In this document: piece by piece, positions 1-10,749 of the stretch
Position numbering within the stretch: the stretch's first letter is position 1
Layout: each line of letters starts with the position of its first letter
Source: Nyssa sinensis
Taxonomy: Eukaryota > Streptophyta > Magnoliopsida > Cornales > Nyssaceae
Length of the DNA: 64,000 nucleotides
Direction: 5' to 3'
NCBI GenBank assembly: GCA_008638375.1
Contig: CM018051.1
Span: 26,044,844-26,108,843 of the forward strand
Made by a program: the position numbers and the translations under genes
Notes under the pieces: model-generated
The model's database searches: none
What the model saw: only the letters and a program-made list of their open reading frames with translations
What the model was told of the DNA's origin: nothing

Positions 1-1065
1 ATGGGTCTCTGCGATATCACGCTGATACTAAGCCTCAAATGCATCAAACCACTGCTCAAGACGGCTACAGTCCGAATGTGATTTATCCTCTGAGGTGGTA
101 AGAAGTAACAGCGGAGATAAAATGGGAGGAGATGAAGGTCCAGTGGATGTGGATGGAGGAATCTCAATAGGGTTACTAAGCCACATAGGTTGCTGGGACA
201 ACCTAGGATGCTGCCCACTTTCCCGAACCAATCTGCACCAACTAATAGCCCAGAGATGCTGGCCATAATAAACACAAGTAGTATCAGATGGCTCAGTAGG
301 AGGAATGTTATATCCATCGGCTCGAACTAATACAGTGATCAAATTGGCAAAGGGCAAAGGCCATGCTTGAGCACGCTATGTGGGCGTCTTGATGAACTAT
401 TTATAACAAGCAGACATTTGGTTCCAAATCATGGCAGCAATGTCACATGAAAATCCATTCTCCATAGCATATAGGGCATCAAGGAAATCCCCTCGTCGTT
501 GTTGATCATGACCATTGGGACACACATTCTTCTTGAGCACTGAATCCACAAACCAAAGCCGCCATGGAAGTTGAGAACGTAGAATGTGATTTGGTGTAGA
601 ATGACCCAATGGAACAGTATTCAAAGTAGTGACTTTTTGGGAAACTGGTAACTGAGGCAAGTGAGCAAGGTGAGACTGAAGAGGAAAACCTAATGCAGCG
701 GCAATATACTCTTTGGTAACAAAGATCTTCTCATCATCAATTTTAGTAAACAATACCCCCGAGTTGGTTATCGACTAAAGATACATATTCCAATAGAACA
801 AGCGAACCAACCGAGGGTATGCAACATCGGATGGGGCTAGCAAAGCTTGTAAATGGCGGTTGGAGAACTCTTGGACCGCCCATTCGGTTGTAGGATCGTC
901 CTGAAAGAATGGGCCCACATCGAATGTAGTCTGTATGGCAATTGGTTTTGTGGCCCATTTCTCATTTGGCTGCTCAATGTGAATTTGATGGGTTTGAATG
1001 GGCCGTTGGCGTGAAGTGGATTCAACTGCAATTGCACAGCTTTTGGAAGCTTTTGGGCGACCCAT
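1..1065 (-). pseudogene. Env-position ORF of the Athila element (putative plant transposon domain), broken
   Basis: One minus-strand frame runs from an ATG at 1065 to the window edge. It is interrupted by in-frame stops at 775-777, 397-399, 376-378 and 28-30, with recognisable protein on both sides of each stop and no frame change. It starts MGRPKASKSC and contains a segment ending YPRLVRLFYWNM, then KIDDEKIFVTKEYIAAALGF, then LPFANLITVLVRADG. This pattern resembles the 'putative plant transposon protein' domain often found downstream of pol in Athila and related elements; that assignment is from memory. No signal peptide or clear membrane span is visible, so calling it an envelope protein would be unjustified. 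Its function is unknown. Confidence 0.65.
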
Positions 1066-1579
1066 GGATCCCTACAATAACAAACTAAACAATAAAAAGG
1101 ATTAGGGTCATAGAATCTAAATATTGACACAACAAAACAAATTGGGGAAAGAGAATCAATATGCCAATAAGTGATAATGCAGGCTGAGAAACAACTAAAC
1201 CAAATCCATAGTGGAATGAAGTGAATTTGGAACGGCTTTCTATGCAATTTTCTTGCAATCCTCGTAAGCCATTCCGATGTGCACAATATAAAAACATAAA
1301 TCATAAATCCCACATATATGCACAAAGCTATGAATATTAATAGGCATATTAAAAAAAATGCAGAAAACAATATCAAGCCACAGAATGGATGAACAATTGT
1401 AAGGCAATCCGTAAAGAAAAACAAGGAATTCAAGATATCTTAAGTACAACACATCATGCTCTCACACACACATTGCCACTGAATTTGTAGACCACACCAC
1501 ATAGAAAATACCAAGCTCAGGACTCACAACGTAGACCCAACGAAAAGCACACAAAGACTAAAAACAAAATGAAAAACAA

Positions 1580-1602
1580 AATAAATAAATAAATAATAAT
1601 AA

Positions 1603-1671
<69 letters not shown>
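1580..1671. repeat. AAAT then (AAT)n microsatellite
   Basis: A short AAAT run leads into about 22 uninterrupted AAT units (about 1604-1671). Read on the minus strand it gives a poly-leucine ORF, which is an artefact. Confidence 0.95.
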
Positions 1672-1673
<2 letters not shown>

Positions 1674-2387
1674 CAAAAACAGGAAAAGAATAAAAACTAA
1701 AAACAAAACAAGAACAGAGGAATAATAAATAAATAAATAAATAAAAGGTTAGTGGTTGGGTTTGAGGTTACGAGAGAGGAGAGATGAGTTTGACAACAAT
1801 GTGGTGGTGTTGGGTAGGTGGGTCTGCCAGATGAGCTATCAAAAGTTGATTGCAACTCAGGCAGTGGTCCTAGTTGTTGATCAAACAAAGTGATGAAATC
1901 TTCAATATCATAAGGGTGTTTGGGATGCCATATTGAATTTTATGATTTCGAAGTCAACAGTATCTGAATCCGTAAGCTTATAGACACATGAAACTAAAGT
2001 ACTGTTTGGCCCAACTGTAGGCATCCAGAAATGACATTGCGGAGAAAAAAAACTTCTACCTGAAACTTTTGGCCAAAACTTTGAAAATGCTAACGACTGC
2101 AGTGGTCAACTTTTGTATTTGTGAAATCTTTATTTAAACACTCGACTAATGTAGTACATTGGATCTGGCACCTTAAAAGTCTGATTGCCAACATTAGTTC
2201 CCAACAAATCACTCCATTGATATCCCATGTTTCCGTGCATAATATGGCAAATTAGTGAGCGTAGTCTCGTCAATGTCAAACACCCAAATGGCCTTGCCAG
2301 CGCCAGCGAGTTGGACACTCTCTGTGTATTCTATAACAGAATGAAACTGTGCCAATAATCAACTCGCTAAGTTCGTCATTTGAAATT

Positions 2388-2441
2388 TTTTTTATTTTTT
2401 TTATTTTTTTTATTTTTTTTTATTTTTTTATTTTTTTACCT
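2388..2441. repeat. T-rich tandem tract
   Basis: Runs of 6-9 T separated by single A, repeated about seven times, at the edge of the G-rich array that follows. Confidence 0.85.
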
Positions 2442-2509
2442 GTTTCTTTTGTCTGCACCGATCAAGGCCTGTAGTGGACCGGAGAAGAAGACCGGAGAGG
2501 GGTGAGTCT

Positions 2510-3190
2510 GGTTTGAGACGGCGCCGGTGCTGTGGGTGGAGGTGCGATGGTGATGGGATCGGTGGTGACAGCGACGGTGATGGAGGCGCTGACGATGGAG
2601 GCAGTGGTTATGGGTGATGGCTGTGGTGGTGGAGGTGTTGTGGTTAAGGGCTGTGGGAGATACGGCGATCGACGATGGATCTGATGGGAGATACGGCGAC
2701 GGCTATAGGGGATGATGGGTGTTGCAGTGGAGATAAGAGGTCGGCGATGATGGAGGCAGCGACCTGGAGGTTCGGCTGGGGGAGATGGTGGCGAGACAGG
2801 TTGTGGGTGATGGAAGATGATGGTGCGGTGGTGATGGTAGGTACGGTGGTGATGGTGGTGATGGAGAGAGAGATGCGGTCGGCTATGGGGGTGATGGGTG
2901 TTGTAGTGACAGATCTGATGGGGGTGGAGTCGGCGATGGCTATGATGAAAATGCGGTGGAGATGGAGGTGTGGTGGTGATGGGATCGGCGGTGGTGAGGG
3001 AGCGGTGGTGACAGCGACGGTGATGAAGGCAAGTGTGGTGGTGCTGAGGTTCGGTGGAGGTGCGGTTTAGGGGCTCGGTTGTGATGGAGACGACGGGCGG
3101 TTGTGGTGGCGATGTGGTTGTAGCATATTGGGGGTGATAGAGATGTGCGGTGGTGATGGGAGATGATGGGCGGTGATGAAGGATTGAGGG
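2510..3190. repeat. GGTGATGG-type degenerate minisatellite
   Basis: About 680 bp of imperfect repeats built from GGTGATGG, GGTGGTGATGG and GGAGATACGGCGA-like words, strongly G over C on the plus strand. Longer words recur, such as GTGACAGCGACGGTGATG near 2560 and again near 3010, which suggests amplification of longer units. The 131-aa plus-strand ORF in it is low-complexity and I do not treat it as a gene. Confidence 0.8.
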
Positions 3191-3254
3191 TTGATGAGAG
3201 GCTAAGGTTTTTTTATCAGGTTTTGTTATTTTTTTTTATTTATTTATTTTTAAC

Positions 3255-3530
3255 ACAATTAAAAGTGCTCAAGCTTTTTGAAAAAAAAGCTCAAACTTTT
3301 TGGGACAGAACCTTAAGAGCTTTGAGGGAAGAAAAAGAGCTCGAGCTTTTCTTGGAGTGTTCGAGCCTTTCGGAGCAGAATGTTTAAACAATTTTTGACA
3401 AAAAAGTGCTCAAGCTTTTTGGCGAGTGCTCGAGCTTTTTGGACCAGAAACATTTGGAAAAAAAAAACATGAGAAAATGCTCGAGCTTTTCTGAAATTGC
3501 TCGAGCTTTTTAGTCCAGAAAACAAAAATG
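3255..3530. repeat. Dispersed tandem-like array of GCTCGAGCTTTT words
   Basis: About ten copies of GCTC(A/G)AGCTTTTT or its variants occur within 275 bp at irregular spacing, between the G-rich array and the integrase end. The core CTCGAG and AGCT words are palindromic. No coding function is visible. Confidence 0.75.
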
Positions 3531-3715
3531 ACTAAAGAGAACCCCCCCCCTTTTTTTTTAAAATAATAAGAATAAAATAAATACTAAACACCTACAAAAC
3601 AATAAAAAGAAAACTCAATTAAAAACAAAAATAAAATAAAATAAAATTGGGTTTCCTCCCAAAAGAAGAGCTAAGTTTAATGTCTTCAGCTAGACACAAC
3701 AAGAGGAGAAAAACA

Positions 3716-5641
3716 TCAATCAATATAAACTGGGTCTTCAAGACCAATCTTCTCAATCAAACTCCCTTCGTCCACACCCTCAATAAACAATTTCAACCTT
3801 TGGCCATAAACTTTGAAAGTTTGGCCACTCTGAGGGTTATGAATTTCTACCGCACCATGAGACCAAGATTGAACAACCACATAAGGACCATCCCATCTAG
3901 ACCGCAACTTCTCAGGAAACAACCGTAACTTAGAGTTAAACAACCATACCTTTTAACAGGGCTCAAAGGACTTACGATTAATATGATAATCATGGAACGC
4001 CTTAGTCCGAGCCTTGTAAATGTGGGAACTCTCATACACATCATTCCTAAGCTCCTCTAACTCATTGAGTTGGAGCTGTCGATTAGAGCCGGCAACAAGC
4101 ATATCAAAGTTGAATTTCTTAATGGCCCACATGGCCTTATGCTCTAGCTCTACCGAGAGATGACAAGCTCTACCGAAAACCAATCGGAAAGGAGACATGC
4201 CAATAGGGGTCTTGTAAGTGGTACGATATACCCACAACGCATCATTTAAATGCAAAGACCAATCTTTTCTATCGAGCCGTACCGTTTTCTCTAGAATTGA
4301 CTTTACCTCCCTATTCGACACTTCAACTTGCCCACTAGTCTGGGGATGGTAAGGAGTGGCGACTTTGTGAGTGATGAAATATTTTTGAAGCAAGATTGCA
4401 AAGGGTCTATTACAAAAGTGTGACCCTCCATCACTAATAATCGCCCATGGCATACCAAACCAAGAAAATATATTCTCTTGAATAAATTTGACCACCACTT
4501 TGTGGTCATTGATTCTAGTTGCCACAGCCTCAATCCACTTGGACACATAATCCACTGCTACCAAAATATACTCAAAGCCAAATGACAATGGAAACGGTCC
4601 CATGAAATCAATACCCCATACATCAAATATCTCAATAACTAAGATTGGGGTAAAAGGCATCATATCTCTGTGAGACATTGTCCCCATTTGTTGACACCGA
4701 ATGCAAGTCTTGCAAAAATTATGTGCATCCTTGAATAGAGTGGGCCAATAGAACCCACTCTGCAAGACTTTCGCCGCCGTCTTGCGACCACTAAAATAGC
4801 CACCACAAGCTGAAGAATGACAAAAAGTAAGAATGCTATGAAACTCACTCTCTGGAACACAACGACAGATAACTTGGTCAGAGCAATACTTAAAGAGCAC
4901 AGGATCCTCCCAATAGAAAAACTTAACTTGCAAGAAAAATTGGTCTTTGTCCTGTTTGGACCATTGGGAAGGAATTTGACCGATTGCAAGATAGTTCACA
5001 ATATGGGCAAACCAATGAGGTTTCACTAATGACACAAAAAAGAGTTGCTCGTCAAGAAATGAGTCATGCAAAGGTTGAGTGTCACTCGTGTGCTCAACAA
5101 GAATGCGGGACAGGTGGTCGGCTACGACATTTTCAGAACCTTTCTTGTCCCAAATTTCCAAATGAAACTCTTGAAGCAACAAAATCCACCTAATCAATCT
5201 CGACTTGGTCTCTTTCTTTGAAAGTAAATGCCACAAAGCTGCATGGTCGGTATAGACAACTACCTTAGAGCCAAGGAGGTAGGAACGGAACTTATCCAAA
5301 GCAAAGACTACAGCGAGCAACTCTTTCTCTGTGGTGGTATAATTTAACTGAGCATCATGAAGAGTCTTACTCGCATAGTAAGTGGAATATGGAACTTTTT
5401 CTACCTTTTTTTCCCAAAACAGCTCCAACTGCATAGTCGGAGGCATCACACATAATTTCAAAAGGTATGGACCAATTGGGTGGTTGCATGATCGGGGCGG
5501 AGGAAAGAGAGTCACGAAGCTTTTCAAAAGCCGCCACACACGCACTATCAAAGACAAATGGAGTATCCTTGGCAAGAAGATTGCACAAGGGCCTAGAGAT
5601 CTTACTAAAGTCCTTGATAAACTGACGATAGAAACCTGCAT
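3716..5641 (-). pseudogene. Athila RNase H (end) and integrase, interrupted
   Basis: This segment carries the C-terminal RNase H ([19 protein letters not shown]) and a full integrase. The HHCC zinc finger lies at about 4690-4830 (ending [10 protein letters not shown]); the catalytic core shows [17 protein letters not shown] and then [11 protein letters not shown] with the expected Glu. A C-terminal domain (LRSRWDGPYVV) ends at the stop at 3716-3718. A TAA at 3953-3955 interrupts the integrase C-terminus without a frame change. A frameshift near 5400, in a T-rich run, separates this frame from the upstream RT frame. Integrase inserts the cDNA into the host genome; this copy cannot be translated intact. 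Confidence 0.85.
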
Positions 5642-7102
5642 GTCCTAAAAATGATCGAACTTGCTTGACTGTGGTAGGATGCGGAAGCTTAGCAATAAGA
5701 TGGACTTTGGCCTTATCGACCTCAATCCCTCTCTTGGACACAATGTGTCCCAACACAATTCCCTCTTGAACCATAAAATGGCTCTTTTCCCAACTAAGCA
5801 CAAGATTTGTCTCCTTGCAACACTTCAAAAATTTGGTCAAGTTTTGGAGACAATCATAAAATGAGGGGCCAAAAATAGAGAAGTCATCCATGAAGACTTC
5901 TAAAAATTTCTCTACCATGTCGGAGAAGATAGACATCATGCACCTCTGAAAGGTCGCCGGTACATTACACAATCCAAAAGGCATGCGACGATATGCATAT
6001 GTGCCAAATGGACAAGTGAAAGTGGTCTTCTCCTGATCCTCCGGAAAGACCACAATTTGGTTATATCCTGAATAACCATCAAGAAAGCAATAATAGCTTT
6101 GACCCGCTAACCTCTCCAAGATTTGATCAATGAATGGGAGAGGAAAGTGATCTTTCCGGGTCATAGAGTTGAGCTTGCGATAATCAATACAAACTCTCCA
6201 CCCTGTGGTGGTGCGCATAGGGACAAGCTCACCCATATCACTCTCAACAACAGTGATACCAGACTTCTTTGGTACCACTTGGGTGGGACTCACCCATTTG
6301 CTATCAGAAATTGGGTCAATAATACTCGCATCTAGCAATTTGACAACCTCTTTTATGACAACCTCCTTCATGTTGGGATTAAGCCTTCTCTGTATTTCTC
6401 GAGATGGCTTTGCATCATCCTCTAAATGAATGCGGTGCATACAAATAGAGGGATCAATCCCTTTTAAATCAGCTACAGAACAACCTATTGCACCCTTGTG
6501 CTCTCTAAGAACCTCAAGAAAACGGCATTCTTGCTCACTTGAAAGATCAGAAGCAATGATAATAGGGAGAGTGTCATCGGGTCCTAAGAATGAATACTTA
6601 AGAGTAGTCGGGAGTGGCTTCAACTCAAGCTTTGGAGGCACCTCTAAAGATGGAGGGGCAGGGGTGCTCGCAAGATTAGGTAAGGGTTCTGGTCTAGACT
6701 TCCAAGGAGGATAGTCTATAAAAGGAGAACAGTCAAGCAATGAATTGACTTCTTCAATAGAACCATCAATATCAAAATCATCACTATCAAAATAAGTCAA
6801 ACATCTCTCTAAAGGATCCTTAATCAAGATTTGAAGGAGAGATTCCTCCCTTATCCCATCAATCACATCCATTGAAAAACAATCCTCCTCATGCGAAGGT
6901 TGTTGTGAATCATTGAAGACATTGAGCCTCACAGTCATATTCCCAAAAGAAATATCCATCACCCCAATTCGACAATTAATACATGCATGAGCAGTAGCTA
7001 AGAAGGGTCGACCTAAGATGACGGGAATCTGACGCTTAGGGTCATAAACGAGCTCCTTGTCTAGAACTAAGAAATCAACCAAAAAGTAGAATTTGTCTAC
7101 TT
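5367..7102 (-). pseudogene. Athila protease end, reverse transcriptase and RNase H start
   Basis: After the end of the protease (VILGRPFLATA) the frame enters RT, with VCIDYRKLNSMTRKDHFPLP, the YSGYNQI block, MPFGLCNVPATFQR and the catalytic FMDD at about 5885-5896. FMDD in place of YVDD is usual for the Athila lineage, so it is not a defect. RNase H begins with [13 protein letters not shown] at about 5400-5440, and the frame is lost shortly after. At the upstream boundary, near 7103, a single-base loss separates this frame from the gag-protease frame. RT and RNase H make the element cDNA in virus-like particles. Confidence 0.88.
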
Positions 7103-9101
7103 TACCAAAACATCCTCAATGATCCCACGAGGTATCTTAACAGATTTGTCAACTAACTGCAAAGACACCGTCGTAGGCTTCAACTCACCTAACCCAAATT
7201 GCTTATAGACAGAGTATGGCAACAAATTGACACTTGCCCCCAAGTCAAGGAGCGCCTTCTCTATAATGTGATTACCTATGACACAAGAAATTGTGGGGGC
7301 TTCAGGATCTTTGAACTTAGGTGCAGTTTGGTGTTGAAGAATCGAGCTCACTTGCTCTGTTAAAAAGACCTTCTTTGACACATGAGTTTTAGCTTTTCGC
7401 TTTTGAGTGCAAAGGTCTTTCAAGAATTTGGCATAAGAAGGTATTTGCTTGACTGCATCAAGAAGTGGCAAGTTAATCTTAACTTGCTTAAAAATCTCAA
7501 GCATTTTTTCCATATTTGCACCCTTTTTCCCAAAAGGAGAAGGGTCGGCCAAGCAGGAAGGGTAAGGGGCCTTGGGCACATAGGATGCCACAGGAACACT
7601 CAAAGGATCACTTGGTGATGAAGAATCCCCTTTTTGCAAATTCTCATTCTCAACTACATCCTTTTTAGAAGAACTTGTCAATTCATCCTCAGTCTTATAG
7701 TCAACTTTGTTATCTACCACTCTCCCACTCCTAAGAGTAGTTATGGCCTTAGCTTGCTCATGAAATTGATCATTGGAGTTGGAAGACTCTACCCCATATT
7801 GGCCTTTAGGGTTGTTCACCGATTGACTTGGTAAACGCCCCTCATCTCTTCTACTCACAACTTGTGCTAGTTGTCCCATTTGGGATTCTAGCTTCGAGAT
7901 AGACTGAGTGTGTGAGTGGAGCAATTGAGTGTTAGACTGATGATTTGACTCTAAAGCTTGCAAAGCACTCAACACCTTGTCCTTAAAAGCTGAATTTCTA
8001 GGGGGATGAGGTGGTTGTTGATATTGTTGAGGAGGAGGACGGTAGGACGATGATGGAAAAGAATTAGGCACATTTGGCCTTGAATTTTGTGAGAATGGAG
8101 GATTTGAGGCTTGAAGCCTCCAAGAAAAATTTGGATGGTTTCTCCATCCCGGGTTGTACTGGCTAGAATATGGATCATTAGCCGGTTTGGAAAAACCTTG
8201 AAAAGCATTAACTTGCTCTTCCACAAACTCTGGATATTGCGGGGCTAAAGGACAGTCTAACACATAATGAGTTGGGCATGAACATAAAGCACACACCTCT
8301 TGAGTGGCAGGAGCAGAAGTAGAAACTTGTCCCCTAGCCAAAACTTGGTCTAGTTTCCTAGACAACGCCACAACTTGCTCTTGGACATCCACAGCTTGTG
8401 CTACTTCATAAATGCCACCTCTTTTAGGAACACTAGAGGAGATGGGTGGAGCTCTCCGACTTGCTGAGGCATGGTGCTGTGAATTCTCACTAAGGGTCTC
8501 AAAAAGATCCCATGCCTCATCTTGATTCTTGTTGAGGAAAGTCCCTCCACAAGCAGAGTCAATCATTTGACAGTTTTGTTCTGTGATACCGTCATAAAAA
8601 CTCTGTACCAACTGCCAACGCATGATATCATGATGGGGACACTTCCTATGAAGGTCCAAAAATTTCTCCCAAGCTTCATGAAAAGACTCGCCATCGAGTT
8701 GAGTAAAATTTGTGATGGCTCTTCTCATATCATTGGTTTTGCCTATAGGAAAGTATTTTTTAAAAAACTCTTGTTGGAGTTGAGTCCAAGTTGTTATGGA
8801 AACCGAGCCATTGTTTGGCTCTATCCTTCAATGAAAAAGGGAACAACCTTAACTTAAGAGCATTCTCACTCAGATTTTGCACATTGATAGTGGTGCAAAG
8901 CTCTAAAAACTCATTCAGATGTTGGTATGGGTCCTCATTTGATTTCCCATAAAAAGATGGTAACATCTGAATGATTTGGGGTCTAATTTCATAATGCCCA
9001 GTTACAGTAGGCATTTGAATACATGAAGGGTTGGTATATGTTGTAGGAACAAAATGAGCCTTAAGAGGTTATGGTTGTTGTTGTCCAGCATTATCAGCCA
9101 T
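7097..9101 (-). pseudogene. Athila gag and protease, interrupted
   Basis: The gag start is an ATG at 9099-9101 (MADNAGQQQP), followed at once by an in-frame TAA at 9069-9071. The frame reopens through the capsid region (FYGKSNEDPYQHLNEFLELC) to about 8760, where a frameshift moves the protein to a second frame open from about 8728 to 7097. That frame has more capsid sequence, a CX2CX4HX4C zinc knuckle at about 8255-8297, a proline- and glutamine-rich linker, and a protease with LDLGASVNLLPYSVYKQFG. The DLGAS in place of D-T/S-G is common in Athila proteases. Gag packages the RNA; the protease cuts the polyprotein. Confidence 0.85.
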
Positions 9102-9493
9102 GTCTATAGAATTAGGATTTCCTAAAACCTCAGACTTAATAGACAAACTACGAAAAGCTCTCAAGGTTCTTTCTAGTTCAAAGTCTAATTTCTCTAAGTC
9201 TGGGTTGCACGAACGGCGACCAAACATAAAACAAATAAACTTATCCAATCAAATATACCAACTGTAGCAAAAATAAAATGCAAAGGGAAGGGAAAGATTT
9301 CACCGTGATAGATTGCAAAGCAGGTAGAATTTTTCTTCTTTTTTTTTTTATCAACCCGCGTTTGCTCCAATCGACTCCGCTTCTCTTTAGATTTTTATAA
9401 TTATTGCACACCAAAGACAAAGAAAAAGAATAATAGCAGAAAATAAAGAATTAAAATAAAAATCAACTACTAAAATTTTTTTAACAATTCAAC

Positions 9494-9514
9494 AGTCCCC
9501 GGCAACGGTGGAAA
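9494..9514 (-). other. Primer-binding site of the Athila element (degenerate)
   Basis: The minus strand reads CCACCGTTGCCGGGGACTG, close to the Athila primer site TGGCGCCGTTGCCGGGGA, with damage at its first bases. It lies directly inside the LTR and about 400 bp upstream of gag, as expected for minus-strand DNA priming by a tRNA (Asp-type in this lineage, from memory). Confidence 0.75.
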
Positions 9515-10713
9515 TCAATCAAATTACCAAACTAAACTACTAATATAGTAGAGAAGTAAGGGTCGAACCCACATAGACTGTTAATTGTTTAAAAACCAAA
9601 GTTGAAATTAATTTTAATTCAAATTAACAAAGATTGATTGTTGTTGATTTTCTTTCTAAAATTAAATGAGAATTATAATTAAAACAAATATTGAACTAAA
9701 TTAACAATGAATCAAATTAAAAGAGGATTCCTAAGGTGTTGAATCCACCACTAATCTTGTAACTAGCTTCAATTGTATTAATTCTTGGACCATTAAATTT
9801 GGATGTAAAATATGTATTTTGGCTACAAGCCTCAATACCATCATCAAGAAAACCACGCACCAAAACCCTAAGCACGAATCATCTTTGGTCAACACAAATT
9901 GTCTACGTTAATTCTAAGGTCATAGTCACAATTTATTTTCCCTGAGTTATGACTCGTCCTACGGTTTTGATGTATGTACACATATTACTATTATATAACC
10001 ACATAAACAAAATCACAAAAATTGATTATGTGAAACTGAATAATACGATCATTGCCTTAATAAAATTTCAAAGTTATACAATCATCATCCAAACCTAATT
10101 AACCCAAAAATAAAATACAAAGAAGCACGGTTACTTGACTAGGGTTTCATCTAAACCCTAGGAATGAGAGAACTTAGCCCATGATGGTGGAAGAGGTGAA
10201 CACCATAGCCATGGAGTTCTTCATATTCTTTTTTAGAGTCGTCTCCTTCTTTCTTCTCCTCGTCCAGATCCCCAAAAATGGCCTCCTTCTTTTCCAAAAC
10301 CCTAGCTCACAATATTATCCCCATTTTTCCAAAATTACCCCCACAAAATAAGAAAATCAAGAAAATAAAGTAAAATCCCGTCATTAGACATTAGGGGCCC
10401 AAAAAGAGAGTCTAAAGTATTCCAAAATAAAGCCTATAATGCTAAAATTGGCCCTGGTCCACCTACATATGGACCAAGCCTCTCTTCTAACCCAAAATCA
10501 CTTGTTTTCCACTTCTTTTAGCACTTCAAAGCCCAATATTTTCCTTTTGCTCCAAATCTACCACTAAATCATCAACTTTGTCAAGCTTTCTCTGCAAAAA
10601 GATAAAATAAGAATTAACTAGCAAATGCATATAGATTGGAGAAATTAAAATAATAAAAGTGCAAGAATATCTAGGGTTAACAAAATAAATATGCACTTTT
10701 TAACCTATTATCA
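9515..10713 (-). mobile_element. 5' LTR of the Athila element
   Basis: On the minus strand the LTR starts TGATAATAGGTTAAAAAGTG at 10713 and ends next to the primer site. The inner boundary is approximate because the end lacks a clean CA. A short block near its inner end, meaning 'gggttcgacccttacttctc', resembles the inner end of the LTR at 63580-63620, which supports a shared lineage. No partner LTR is in the window for an age estimate. Between the LTR and gag (9102-9493) lies the untranslated leader, with no gene. Confidence 0.7.
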
Positions 10714-10749
10714 GGCTCGTACGAGAAAATAAGATACGAAAAGACATGA
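10714..10749 (+). mobile_element. Short left piece of the interrupted LTR segment X
   Basis: This 36-bp stretch lies between the Athila LTR and solo LTR A. Its last five bases, CATGA, are repeated after A, so it is continuous with 14003 onward once A is removed. It is assigned to X because of that continuity. Confidence 0.6.
10745..10749. repeat. Target-site duplication CATGA, left copy (solo LTR A)
   Basis: Exact match to 14003-14007 on the other side of the solo LTR. Confidence 0.85.

Larger units (their letters stand above)
1066..3715. other. Non-coding spacer between integrase and env-position ORF, rich in simple repeats
   Basis: No supportable gene lies here. The spacer holds an AAT microsatellite (about 1604-1671), a T-rich heptamer-like run (about 2388-2441), a G-rich GGTGATGG-type array (about 2510-3190), a run of AGCTTTTT-type repeats (about 3255-3530) and a C9T9 homopolymer near 3541-3560. 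Long ORFs across these tracts are translations of repeats. Long non-coding spacers after pol are usual in Athila elements. Confidence 0.7.
1..10713 (-). mobile_element. Athila-type Ty3/gypsy retrotransposon, 3' end outside window
   Basis: The element reads right to left: 5' LTR (about 9515-10713), a primer-binding site resembling TGGCGCCGTTGCCGGGGA, gag, protease, RT, RNase H, integrase, a repeat-rich spacer of 2.6 kb and an ORF in the env position that continues past position 1. This order, the primer site and the RT motif FMDD are those of the plant Athila lineage. The 3' LTR is not in the window, so neither the target duplication nor the age can be measured. Several stops and frameshifts break every ORF, so the copy is dead. 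It sits immediately beside position 10714, which appears to be LTR DNA of the X segment, so it probably inserted into X. Confidence 0.85.

Noticed and set aside
1524..1706. Minus-strand ORF of mostly leucine
   Set aside because: It is the translation of the AAT microsatellite.
2675..3070. 131-codon plus-strand ORF rich in Met, Gly, Asp and Val
   Set aside because: It translates the GGTGATGG minisatellite and has no domain.
5885..5896. FMDD in the RT active site taken as a lethal mutation
   Set aside because: FMDD is the usual form in Athila reverse transcriptases.
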